Source: Dyella amyloliquefaciens
GTDB taxonomy: Bacteria > Pseudomonadota > Gammaproteobacteria > Xanthomonadales > Rhodanobacteraceae
Direction of reading: 5' to 3'
Assembly (NCBI RefSeq): GCF_004296575.1
Contig: NZ_SAYT01000003.1
Coordinates: 358,577-422,576 of the forward strand
Length of the DNA stretch: 64,000 nucleotides
Shown: one piece after another, positions 46,477 through 54,938 of the stretch
Layout: each line of letters opens with the position of its first letter
Position numbering within the stretch: position 1 is the stretch's first letter
Notes under the pieces: model-generated
The model's database searches: none
What the model saw: the letters and a program-made list of their open reading frames with translations, nothing else
Told to the model about the DNA's origin: nothing
Translations under genes and position numbers: made by a program

Positions 46477-47235
46477 TTACAGCTCTTCGGTGACGAGGTT
46501 CTCCAGCGCCTGCTTGTCGAGCACCACCAGGTGCCCCTCGTGGATGTCGATGACGCCCGCGCTCCTGAGTTCCATCAGTTGGTGGTTGAGTACTGGCCTG
46601 GAGCATCCGATGGTATTGGCCAGCGTGCCTTGCGACAGCTTGAGTGAAATGTGAATGCCATCCGGCAGGGCGGCACCAAGGTCATCGACCAGGTAAAGCA
46701 GCGCCCTGGCACAGCGCTGGGCGACGGGAAGCACGGATGTCACCGTGAGGCTCACATAGGAACGCCGCAGGCGATAGCAGAGGGTCTCGATGATGGCGAG
46801 GCGGAAGCCTGGGTCTTCGCTGATGCAGCGAAGCACGCTCGCCCTGGACAGGTGCATTACCAGCGAAGCCGTAAGCGCGGACACCTCGTAGTCGACCGTG
46901 CGCTCGTCGAAGAAGGGCACGACGCCGAAGTAATGTCCGATGCCGATGAAGCCGAGCAGATGTTCCCGTCCCTCGCGGGTAGTCATGCTGACCGCCAGGC
47001 CACCCTTCAACACCAGAACCAGCTGGCCCACGCGATCGGTGCGATTGAACAGCACCTTGCCCTTTTCCAGTGGGGTGATATGGCCGGCCCCCAGCAGGGT
47101 CTGGATGGTCTTCGGGCTGCATTGGTGTGCCCAGGACGCTTTATGGAGTACGGATTCGGCGATCCGATTCTCGCGCGACAAGAGTAATCCCGGGCCACGG
47201 TTGCCTGTGCCGCTCTCGGTGAGTCGATCAAGCAT
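46477..47235 (-). CDS. Crp/Fnr-family transcriptional regulator
   Basis: 252 residues. Cyclic-nucleotide-binding-type beta barrel at about 45-165 (LVLVLKGGLAVSMTTREGREHLLGFIGIGHYFG, partly), a long dimer helix, and a winged helix at 190-245 (LSQGTLANTIGCSRPVLNHQLMELRS). Fnr-type N-terminal cysteine cluster is absent. The cAMP-contacting Arg/Ser pair is not evident, so the ligand is unknown. It converges with the response regulator and may share its regulon. Confidence 0.85.
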   Translation of the reverse strand: MLDRLTESGTGNRGPGLLLSRENRIAESVLHKASWAHQCSPKTIQTLLGAGHITPLEKGKVLFNRTDRVGQLVLVLKGGLAVSMTTREGREHLLGFIGIGHYFGVVPFFDERTVDYEVSALTASLVMHLSRASVLRCISEDPGFRLAIIETLCYRLRRSYVSLTVTSVLPVAQRCARALLYLVDDLGAALPDGIHISLKLSQGTLANTIGCSRPVLNHQLMELRSAGVIDIHEGHLVVLDKQALENLVTEEL

Positions 47236-47384
47236 GACGGGTCCCCGCTGGATGTGGTCCGCATACGGCGAGATGGTCGTCCCATCAGTATGCGGCAACA
47301 GCCGGTAGACCGTGTTATGTCGAGCACTGGCGGCGATCGCGCAGGGTCCGGCCTTCGGTGGAAGCGCTCCAGGAAGTCTCATTA

Positions 47385-47421
47385 CGCTCCCCTGCAGCCG
47401 TTGGCCGGGTGCAGGGGAGCG
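47385..47421. terminator. 12-bp hairpin downstream of the clan GH-A-like gene
   Basis: CGCTCCCCTGCA (47385-47396) pairs perfectly with TGCAGGGGAGCG (47410-47421), with a 13-base loop. It starts 39 bp past the stop of the gene at 47460. No T-tract. Confidence 0.5.
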
Positions 47422-47459
47422 ACGAGGGGCGGTACGTTTCGTCGGGAAGACGTCGCGGT

Positions 47460-48437
47460 TTACTTCGGCGCCTTCAGCGGAGCGATGGTCTGGTCGAGCG
47501 TGGTCCAGTACGACTTGGTGTAAGGCACCATTTCCTCGGCGTAGTTCCACCAGAAGAAGCCGCCGATGAATTTCGGATCCTTGATCGAGTTGACCATCGG
47601 GTAGTACGTCGTGATCAGGTTGTTTTGCACGGACACGGGAGCCTTGATGCTCGCAGTGCCGATCTCGCCAAAGCCGACCTGGGCATTCGGAAACATGGCC
47701 TCAAGAGCCGCAAAGTCGGCATCCCACGAGGGCGACAGGTTCGGGCAATCCTTGTATGGGTAGTAGCTGAACAGCGCATAGTCGGTGCCGGTAAGCACCG
47801 TGGTCGGCAGGTAGGTGGTCGGCCAGGTGCGCCAGTTGTCGGCCGGCTTCTGCCAGCAGTTCTTGCCCTTGTTGTCGTTGTTGTAATACAGCGTGACCGC
47901 GGTCTTGCCGCCGGCAGCCTTCACGATGTCGTGGGCGGCAGACACCATCTGTCCGATCGCCTGCTCCTGCGCGGTGACCTGGGCGTTGCTGCCCTTGGGG
48001 TTCTTGCGCAGCCACTCGCCGTTGATCTCATTGGCGATCTCCCATACGTCCACCACGCCGTTCAGGCCGTTGACCAGCTCCTTGGTGCGGGCGGTGTAGG
48101 TGTTGAGATCGGTGGGGAAATAGTAGGAATCCATGATCTCACCCATCACATAGGCGACAGTGTGCAGCTTGACCAGGGAGGGGTAGTACTGGGCTGCCGT
48201 CGTGCCGGGGTCGAACACGACGCGCACGGTGGGCTTGTACGGCAGCTTGGTGAGCGAGGTGACAATGGCGTCGATCTTCGACAGGTCATCCACGGTCACA
48301 CCGTAGATCGGTGCCTTGATGGTGGCGGCTGCCTGCGCGTTCGCATTCGTCGCCAGCGGCGCCGAAGCGGCATATAGGGCCATTGAGACAGCAACGGGGA
48401 TAACGAGCTTCTTTGCAACACGGGTGAACATGTTCAT
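47460..48437 (-). CDS. exported clan GH-A-like glycoside hydrolase of unclear family
   Basis: 325 residues with a Sec-type signal (residues 1-34, ...APLATNANAQA). The clan GH-A acid/base motif WEIANE gives E137, and FGEIGT gives a nucleophile candidate E258; FWWNYA near the end supplies the usual aromatic lining. Residues 40-130 lack clear family marks, so I cannot place it among GH5, GH39, GH53 or others. A probable promoter-distal hairpin follows it. It may cut an extracellular or periplasmic polysaccharide; substrate unknown. Confidence 0.65.
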   Translation of the reverse strand: MNMFTRVAKKLVIPVAVSMALYAASAPLATNANAQAAATIKAPIYGVTVDDLSKIDAIVTSLTKLPYKPTVRVVFDPGTTAAQYYPSLVKLHTVAYVMGEIMDSYYFPTDLNTYTARTKELVNGLNGVVDVWEIANEINGEWLRKNPKGSNAQVTAQEQAIGQMVSAAHDIVKAAGGKTAVTLYYNNDNKGKNCWQKPADNWRTWPTTYLPTTVLTGTDYALFSYYPYKDCPNLSPSWDADFAALEAMFPNAQVGFGEIGTASIKAPVSVQNNLITTYYPMVNSIKDPKFIGGFFWWNYAEEMVPYTKSYWTTLDQTIAPLKAPK

Positions 48438-48969
48438 GGATGGGTCTATGTCTTCCTGGGTGATCCTTTTCCCGATGGTGGGTGAGTGGGGATAACGGCC
48501 AATCAAGAGCGATGACGCATTTTCACGTGCATGACCAGGCGAATTCGGTAGCCCTCCCGTTGGCTCACTGCGATGGTGTCATCGGGGGTTCGGGTACGCT
48601 GTTCGCTACATGACAGAAGCAAGAACCTTGGCTTCGCTGATCGAAGTTGGCTCGCGTAAACTCGTCGGCACGTTGCTCACTGGGCACGTTCCTGCTGCCG
48701 AACCCTTGTTGAGGTTGTTGACGGTGTCGGCGAAGAAATTCGCCAGTCGCGAAGCAGTCCGTCGCGTCGGTCCGCGGGTTGGCTGACGCAGGGCCATTGC
48801 GCCTGACTATTCGTCGAGCTTTCGGAGGCAGGTGAGCCCGCGAGAGGCGTGGTTCGTCAGGATTCGTGCGTGAGGCGAGCGAGGTGCAGCGTCGATCCCG
48901 CCTCAAGAGGCACGACAGGCGTGCAGGCGCTGCAATCCTGCCGGGCGGTGCTGGGGTGCTTGTCGTCGC
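48438..48969. other. 532-bp gap without a convincing gene
   Basis: A minus-strand frame at 48565-48906 has no ribosome site, start bias or known domain. The region probably includes the promoter of the clan GH-A-like gene. Confidence 0.45.
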
Positions 48970-49359
48970 TTAGCGCGAGCGGACACGAAGCCAGTTGAGG
49001 AAAAGGCCTTCCGCGCGATCTTCCTGGCGCAGGCCTTCGCGCTCTTCAATCACCACGCCCCAGCGTGTTCGCGCGATGCCGCCGGTCTCGCTGTTTACCT
49101 GCACTTCCTCGCCGTGCGGCAAGGGTGCATGCGTGGCCAGCAGCATGACGCCGTCGACGTCGGAAACCAGCAAGGCGGGTTTGCTGACGTCATTGGCGCT
49201 CCACCCGCAGACGATCCGGATCTGCACGTGCTGCGGTGGAAGGTGACTGCGGTGGTCAATGTTCCAGTCGTCGACCTTTTCCAGCAGGCGGTTGAGTTGG
49301 GGTGCATCCCAGTCCACGGTGCCGACTGAAACGTCCGAGCGCGTCTTGTCGTGTCCCAT
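48970..49359 (-). CDS. protein of unknown function, beta-rich
   Basis: 129 residues with a predicted beta-rich core (ALLVSDVDGVMLLATHAPLP, GEEVQVNSETGG, RTRWGVVIEEREG) ending GLFLNWLRVRSR. The barrel pattern recalls PilZ domains, but the RxxxR and (D/N)xSxxG motifs are not there, so I do not call it PilZ. Start ATG at 49359 is the only plausible one. Single gene. Confidence 0.5.
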   Translation of the reverse strand: MGHDKTRSDVSVGTVDWDAPQLNRLLEKVDDWNIDHRSHLPPQHVQIRIVCGWSANDVSKPALLVSDVDGVMLLATHAPLPHGEEVQVNSETGGIARTRWGVVIEEREGLRQEDRAEGLFLNWLRVRSR

Positions 49360-49662
49360 GCTGCCCCCTGCTGATGGTCAGAGTTAACGCAACCAAGGGC
49401 GATCCGTGCGGTGGTGCCATGGCCTTGCCTGGGCGATGCAAGTCGCAGCGTGGCTGCCGTGGCCGGAAATCAAGCTATCACGCCTGCCGGCCCGGGGCAT
49501 CGTCATGGGGTGCTATCACCTATGGCTGATTTGCCGGGAACCGCAGGCGGCGTATTGGGCGTTTTGCGGGCTGTGGTATGAACCGCAGAACCACCAAGTG
49601 TCGACGCCTTCGTCGGTGCTAAAGGCGGGTGTTGCGCGTGGGTTTTCAGGGGCGATCGGCAA
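49360..49662. other. 303-bp gap without a recognisable feature
   Basis: No coding frame with a ribosome site, no clear hairpin and no repeat were seen. Confidence 0.4.
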
Positions 49663-50046
49663 CTACGCCTGCAGCGACACCCATTGCGCTCGCCATGCCG
49701 GTGCATCAAACGAATCGGCGAAGTACTGGGTTTCGCGCGCCACCTTGTCGCCACGGAACTCCATGATGCTGACGACATGCGAGCGTGTCGCTCCATAGTT
49801 GATCACGTACTCGGTGATCCATAGATGGCCTTCGCCCGTGATGCGATGCACCGCGAAGCCTGACGGCTTGCCCGGGTGGTGGCTCCGCAGCGCCTGCAGG
49901 TTGCTGCGGCCGCGAATGATTTCGCCGGATTGCGGGTACTCGCACACGGCGTCATCGTGATAGATGGCGTGCTCGGTATCCTGATCGCCTGCTGCGGATG
50001 CGGCCCAGTGCTGGTCGATGGCTACGCGTATGTTGTGTGAGTCCAT
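49663..50046 (-). CDS. SnoaL/NTF2-like protein
   Basis: 127 residues with the NTF2-like layout: an N-terminal helix (IRVAIDQHWAASAAGD), the segment YHDDAVCEYPQSGEIIRGRS with an Asp/Tyr pocket lining, and a C-terminal sheet (HVVSIMEFRGDKVARETQYF). Such proteins are small cytoplasmic cyclases, isomerases or binding proteins; no enzyme partner is adjacent. It is divergent from the glycosylase gene. Confidence 0.78.
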   Translation of the reverse strand: MDSHNIRVAIDQHWAASAAGDQDTEHAIYHDDAVCEYPQSGEIIRGRSNLQALRSHHPGKPSGFAVHRITGEGHLWITEYVINYGATRSHVVSIMEFRGDKVARETQYFADSFDAPAWRAQWVSLQA

Positions 50047-50172
50047 CCAGGAATTGGATCATGCGGGGAGTGAGTCCCGCGTCGTTGTCCTGGTTCGCCG
50101 GCACGTCCTGTTGACCCGAGAGGATATCGGGCGTATGTGAAAACCGTTGCCAACATTCGGGAGTGCCAACGC

Positions 50173-50793
50173 ATGGCGATGCAGGACGACCAGCGCGTCT
50201 CCTGGCCGGGAACACCCGTGCCGAGGTCGTTCTTCGAGCGGCCGGCAGTCACTGTTGCGCCGAGGTTGCTCAACAAGATCCTTGCCTGTGCGGATGGGCG
50301 ATCAGGACGCATCGTCGAAGTCGAAGCCTATGCGGGGTCGGTGGATCCGGCGGCACATACGTTTCGCGGCAAGACGCCGCGGAACGCCGTCATGTTCGGT
50401 CCGCCGGGGCACATGTATGTGTACTTCACCTACGGCGTGCACTGGTGCTGCAATTGCGTGTGCAAGCCCGCCGGGCAGGGCGTACTCATTCGTGCGCTCG
50501 AGCCGCTGCATGGACTGGACATCATGCGGGAGGTGCGCACCGCCGGCACCCGTGATCGCGATCTGTGCCGCGGCCCGGGCCGCCTTACCCAGGCGCTCGG
50601 CATCAGGGGCGCGCAGAACGGCATCGATCTGGTCAATGCGCGGGAGGGCTTCGCCATCGTGGACGACGGCATGAAACCGCCCAGGGGATTGCTGGGGACG
50701 CCGCGAGTCGGCATTCGCGTGGGCGTCGATCTGCCATGGCGTTGGCGTGCACCGAACAATCCCTACGTATCGGGCCCCATGGCGGCCGGATAG
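50173..50793 (+). CDS. 3-methyladenine DNA glycosylase (AAG/MPG family)
   Basis: 206 residues. Family marks: GRIVEVEAYAGSVDPAAHTF with the catalytic Glu (EAYAG), the intercalating/active-site YVYFTYGVHWC region, and LCRGPGRLTQALGI. It removes alkylated purines such as 3-methyladenine in base excision repair. ATG 50173 begins the domain; it is single and divergent from the SnoaL-like gene. Confidence 0.9.
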   Translation: MAMQDDQRVSWPGTPVPRSFFERPAVTVAPRLLNKILACADGRSGRIVEVEAYAGSVDPAAHTFRGKTPRNAVMFGPPGHMYVYFTYGVHWCCNCVCKPAGQGVLIRALEPLHGLDIMREVRTAGTRDRDLCRGPGRLTQALGIRGAQNGIDLVNAREGFAIVDDGMKPPRGLLGTPRVGIRVGVDLPWRWRAPNNPYVSGPMAAG

Positions 50794-50922
50794 CGTTCGA
50801 GGTCAACTGCGCGAGGATCAGCCGGAAGCCATCCGCGTGGCGTGAGATGCGAGCTCTTGAGTCGGGATGGACGCGTTGTCCGGTTCTGGTCGCGGGCGGT
50901 TGCACCCATGACAGGCTGACGG

Positions 50923-51273
50923 CTACCGCGACTGTTGCTGCTGGGAAATTCCTGCGAAGTAGGTGCTCAGCGTCTCCACCTCCGAATCAAGAATGGGCGC
51001 CCCATAAGTGCTGCGCATCTTGTTGATCTCGGCTTTCCACTGATCCTGGGTCAGTGCCGGCTGCTTGAGCACCATGCCGGCGGAATGGCATATCAGGCAC
51101 TTTCCCGCGACGTCGGAGCCTGGGCCCGGCGGAAACGATGCGGTGCTTGCCGGGAGATCCACATTCACGGAGTGGATGGCTATCGGCTTCTGCTTTGCGT
51201 CCTGCGCATGAGCGGAGCCCGCCACCAGCAGCGCGGCGAGCATGCATGCCAGGGTAGTGGAAAAGGTGTTCAT
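50923..51273 (-). CDS. sorB: sulfite dehydrogenase cytochrome c subunit
   Basis: 116 residues with a Sec signal (residues 1-23, ...VAGSAHA) and a single heme motif CLICH (C59, C62, H63); the distal Met is probably in KMRSTYGAP. The gene follows sorA by 10 bp, so it is the SorB partner that takes electrons from the molybdenum subunit to a cytochrome or oxidase. GAGGA precedes the ATG at 51273. Confidence 0.88.
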   Translation of the reverse strand: MNTFSTTLACMLAALLVAGSAHAQDAKQKPIAIHSVNVDLPASTASFPPGPGSDVAGKCLICHSAGMVLKQPALTQDQWKAEINKMRSTYGAPILDSEVETLSTYFAGISQQQQSR

Positions 51274-51283
51274 GGCATCGTCC

Positions 51284-52525
51284 TCAGGCAACGACAAGCT
51301 TGGTCCGCTCGGCGACATTGCGCATGAAGCCGCCGCCATTCCAGTTGGGCGTGACGGGCTGTTCCACGCCGTTCGAGTTGACGGCCTTGACCATCAGTTC
51401 CGCGTCACCCCGCCTGGCGGGAGTGAAGTGGGCATTCCAGCGCCGGAAGGCGTACTTGCCGTGGTCTTCCTCCAGGCGTGCATCGAGCCAGTGCTCGCCG
51501 CCATCGCTGGAGAACTGCACCTGCTTCACGCCGGCGTCGCCGCCAAAGGCGATGCCGCGTATCGCGACCGGGTGGCCGGCCAGCACCTTGTCGCCGTCAC
51601 GCAGGTTGGTGATGAACGATCGCGGCACCAGGCGATTGATCGGGACGCTCTTGAAACCGGTCTGGCCGGGAGCGACGTTGGCGTGCGGCGTATCCGGAAT
51701 CATGTACGCCTTGGCCATCCAGTAGTTGTCGTCCGCCTTGTCCAGCACCTCGACGTCGTTGAGCATTTTCACCCAGTAGGTGGAATACCAGCCGGGGACG
51801 ACCAGCCGCAGCGGGAATCCATTGAGTACGGGCAACTGCTCGCCGTTCATGCCGTAGGCGAGCATGACTTCGCCATCCCTTGCGTGATCGATGTCGAGCG
51901 ATTTCAGGAAATCGGGCGTGGCCGCCAAGGTGCCGCTGTCCAGACCGTTGAAGCGCACCTGCACGGCACCGGTGTTGACGCCGACACGGTCGAGCACGTC
52001 CTTGAGCCGAACCCCGGTCCAGCGCGCGCAGCCCATGGCGCCATTGGCCCATTGCCCACCCGCAACGCGCGGTTCAAAGAAGCCGCGCGAATTGCCGGAG
52101 CACTGGTTGACGGCGGCAATCTCGAACCGCTCGAACTCCGTCATCAGTTGTTTCAGGCTGAGCGAAAGCGGCTTGCCGACCTTGCCGTGCACCGTCAGCC
52201 GAAACGCATCGGCATCGATTTGCGTAGGAATGTAGGCAAGATGCCAACGCACGAAGAAACGGTCGTTCGGTGTGAACACGCCCTGGTCGAATACTTCGAA
52301 GGGCGTTTCCAGCATGGGCGGCCGCGTGCGTAGCAGGATCATGTTGCCCTTCTGCGGAAACGCCCGCGTCAGGTCGCGCTCGCCATTGGCGAAGGGCAGG
52401 CGTATCGCGTTGGCACCTGCATCGAGGGCGGCTGCGCCGCCTGCGAGTCCCACCGATCCCAGCAATCCGGCGGCCTGCAGAAAGCGGCGCCGTGACATGG
52501 CATCGTGGTCGTGACGTTCGCTCAT
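51284..52525 (-). CDS. sorA: sulfite dehydrogenase molybdopterin subunit
   Basis: 413 residues. Tat signal SRRRFLQAAGLLGSVGLAGG (residues 11-30). The sulfite oxidase fold follows, with the molybdenum-ligating Cys142 in AVNQCSGNSRG and the C-terminal Mo-co dimerisation domain with GFPLRLVVPGWYSTYWVKML. It oxidises sulfite to sulfate in the periplasm, with SorB. The organism may make sulfite from sulfonates, or simply detoxify it. ATG 52525 starts a short His/Asp-rich leader before the Tat motif. Confidence 0.92.
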   Translation of the reverse strand: MSERHDHDAMSRRRFLQAAGLLGSVGLAGGAAALDAGANAIRLPFANGERDLTRAFPQKGNMILLRTRPPMLETPFEVFDQGVFTPNDRFFVRWHLAYIPTQIDADAFRLTVHGKVGKPLSLSLKQLMTEFERFEIAAVNQCSGNSRGFFEPRVAGGQWANGAMGCARWTGVRLKDVLDRVGVNTGAVQVRFNGLDSGTLAATPDFLKSLDIDHARDGEVMLAYGMNGEQLPVLNGFPLRLVVPGWYSTYWVKMLNDVEVLDKADDNYWMAKAYMIPDTPHANVAPGQTGFKSVPINRLVPRSFITNLRDGDKVLAGHPVAIRGIAFGGDAGVKQVQFSSDGGEHWLDARLEEDHGKYAFRRWNAHFTPARRGDAELMVKAVNSNGVEQPVTPNWNGGGFMRNVAERTKLVVA

Positions 52526-52869
52526 GACGGTCGTTACTCCGAAAGAAGATGTCGACGTGTTGCGTAGAGATCGAGCGTGGATCGGAGGAGGCTCCCGTGC
52601 CTGCGTCCCTCCGCCATGATGCTGCATCCATGCAGTGATTACTTGCGAACGCATATATGGCATGGGGTGCAGCACGCGGCATGCGGCGACATCACGGCCA
52701 CGCACGGGCCGGTGTCATTTCGACGTCCATCCGTGGCTGTCCTTCCACGTGTTGCCGACGCCCGTCCGGTTAGTCTGCATCGGCGTCGCCGCCAGGGCCA
52801 TGGGTGATTGAAGGTTGCCTCGGCGCGGTGTTCCGGTGCCCGCGGGCACGCAGCAAGGCAAGCATTGCC
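52526..52869. other. 344-bp divergent gap between sorA and the M20 gene
   Basis: No coding frame with support. It should hold both promoters; none is clear by eye. Confidence 0.4.
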
Positions 52870-54126
52870 ATGAATGCCAACAGCCAGCTTCTCCCGAGCC
52901 TGGCGAGCATGATGCCGGGGCTGGAAGCGCTATATACCGACATACATGCCCATCCCGAACTTTCGATGCAAGAGAAGCGTACCGCTGACATCGCGGCCTC
53001 ACACCTGCGCGAAGCGGGCTTCGAGGTAACTACGGGCGTGGGCAAGACCGGCGTAGTCGGCTTGCTTCGCAACGGCGCTGGCCCCACGGTCATGCTGCGC
53101 GCGGACATGGATGCACTGCCGGTGGCCGAGGCAACGGGTTTGCCGTACGCAAGCCAGGTGACGGCGAAAGACAAGGACGGGCACGTCGTGCCGGTCATGC
53201 ACGCCTGCGGTCATGACATGCACGTCACCTGCCTGGTGGGTGCCACGGCCTTGCTGGCCAAGATGAAGGAGGGTTGGCAGGGGACGGTCATGGCGGTATT
53301 CCAGCCCGCGGAAGAGACTGGTACGGGCGCACAGGCAATGATCAAGGATGGGTTGTTCAAGCGTTTTCCACGACCGGATGTAGTGCTTGGGCAACACGTC
53401 ATGGTCGGACCTTCGGGCACGGTCAGCGGTCGCGCCGGCGTCATTACATCCGCCGGCGACAGCCTGCAGATCCGGCTGTTCGGCCGTGGCGCGCATGGCT
53501 CGATGCCCCAGGCCAGTATCGATCCGGTGGTGATGGCAGCGGCTACGGTGCTTCGGCTGCAGACCGTGGTGTCGCGCGAACTCGCTGCCACCGAAGCGGC
53601 GGTCCTCACGGTGGGTGCGTTGCAGGCGGGCACCAAGGAGAACGTGATCCCTGACGAGGCACTCATCAAGCTCAACGTGCGCACATTCGACGAGGGCGTG
53701 CGCGCGCGTGTCCTGTCCGCCATCACGCGCATCGTGAACGCCGAAGCCGAGGCGTCGGGAGCGCCACATTCGCCGGAAATCACCCCGCTGGACAGCTACG
53801 CACTGGTCATCAACGACGCCACGGCCAATCAGACGGTCGGCGATGCGTTCCGCAGCTACTTCCCTGAAGGGTGCGTCGAGAAAACACAGCCCACCTCAGC
53901 GAGCGAGGATTTCGGCTGCTTCGGCGCGCAATGGAAAGTCCCTTCCGTGTTCTGGTTCATCGGCGGCACGGATCCCGAGACCTACAGGAAGGCCAAGGAG
54001 TCGGGTCGATTGAACGATCTGCCGACCAATCACAATCCCCGCTTTGCGCCGGTCATCCAGCCGACGCTGCAGACGGGCGTGGAATGCCTGGTCGTGGCGG
54101 CGCTCGCCTGGCTGGGCAAGCATTGA
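52870..54126 (+). CDS. M20-family amidohydrolase (hippurate/IAA-amino acid hydrolase type)
   Basis: 418 residues. Metal-binding segments MLRADMDALPV, HACGHDMHVT, PAEETGTGAQAM and the C-terminal TSASEDFGCF match the M20D group, which cleaves N-acyl amino acids. No signal peptide. The ATG at 52870 begins the fold. Known relatives hydrolyse hippurate, indole-3-acetyl-amino acids or N-acetyl amino acids; the exact substrate is open. Single gene. Confidence 0.9.
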   Translation: MNANSQLLPSLASMMPGLEALYTDIHAHPELSMQEKRTADIAASHLREAGFEVTTGVGKTGVVGLLRNGAGPTVMLRADMDALPVAEATGLPYASQVTAKDKDGHVVPVMHACGHDMHVTCLVGATALLAKMKEGWQGTVMAVFQPAEETGTGAQAMIKDGLFKRFPRPDVVLGQHVMVGPSGTVSGRAGVITSAGDSLQIRLFGRGAHGSMPQASIDPVVMAAATVLRLQTVVSRELAATEAAVLTVGALQAGTKENVIPDEALIKLNVRTFDEGVRARVLSAITRIVNAEAEASGAPHSPEITPLDSYALVINDATANQTVGDAFRSYFPEGCVEKTQPTSASEDFGCFGAQWKVPSVFWFIGGTDPETYRKAKESGRLNDLPTNHNPRFAPVIQPTLQTGVECLVVAALAWLGKH

Positions 54127-54234
54127 GGTTGGACAGGTTACGTTCCGACCATGGGACGAAGGGCTGGCATGCGATCGGACCGGCATCGTGATCCAATGAG
54201 CGAATCCATCGTTTCGTGACCAGACGCCCCGCGC

Positions 54235-54888
54235 ATGCCGACCAACGGAATTCTGCTGCTGATTGCCGACCTGGTCGGCACCTTCGTATTCGCCCTCAGT
54301 GGCGCCACCGCGGCGACGCGGCGCCAGCTCGATCTGTTCGGGGTGCTTGTGTTGTCCTTCGTGGCGGCCAACTCGGGCGGCATCATTCGTGACCTGCTCA
54401 TAGGCTCGGTGCCGCCCGCTGCGATCACTGACTGGCGTTACCTCGCCGCTTCGGTCTGCGCGGGCCTGATTACGTTCTGGTGGGCTCCGTTCATCGAGCG
54501 GCTGCAGAACCCGGTGCGCATGTTCGATGCTGCCGGCCTCGCGTTGTTTGCGGTCGCCGGCGCACAGAAGGCGCTGGCCTATGGCTTGAATCCTGTGATG
54601 GCGGCGCTGCTCGGCATGCTTACGGGCATCGGTGGCGGCATGGCGCGCGACCTGCTGCTGGCAGACATTCCGCTGGTGTTGCGCGCCGACCTGTATGCGG
54701 TGGCGGCATTGGCCGGTGCAGGGGTTGTCGTCGTTGGCGCGCAACTCGGGCTGCCGTCGGTGGCGACCATGCTGGTGGGCGCCACGCTCTGCTTCACGCT
54801 GCGCATGATGGCCGTGCGGCGAGGTTGGCAGCTGCCCGTCGCGGGAGGGCATGGCCGCTCCAAGCCCACGGACACGCCGCCTCGATGA
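54235..54888 (+). CDS. TRIC/UPF0126 (YicG-type) membrane channel
   Basis: 217 residues with about seven membrane helices in two UPF0126 repeats: DLVGTFVFALSGATAATRRQLDLFG and, after a tandem copy, DAAGLALFAVAGAQKALAYG. Bacterial homologues form trimeric cation channels of the TRIC fold; the glycine-rich GGIIRDLL and GGGMARDLLL motifs are present. Physiological ion unknown. Single gene, convergent with the GH76 gene. Confidence 0.9.
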   Translation: MPTNGILLLIADLVGTFVFALSGATAATRRQLDLFGVLVLSFVAANSGGIIRDLLIGSVPPAAITDWRYLAASVCAGLITFWWAPFIERLQNPVRMFDAAGLALFAVAGAQKALAYGLNPVMAALLGMLTGIGGGMARDLLLADIPLVLRADLYAVAALAGAGVVVVGAQLGLPSVATMLVGATLCFTLRMMAVRRGWQLPVAGGHGRSKPTDTPPR

Positions 54889-54893
54889 AGATG

Positions 54894-54931
54894 GATGCCT
54901 CCGTTGCCGATCACTCGGCAACGGAGGCATC
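54894..54931. terminator. 17-bp perfect hairpin between convergent genes
   Basis: GATGCCTCCGTTGCCGA (54894-54910) pairs perfectly with its complement at 54915-54931 around the loop TCAC. It lies 5 bp after the TRIC stop and 8 bp before the GH76 stop, so it probably ends both transcripts. Confidence 0.7.
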
Positions 54932-54938
54932 GGCCGTG

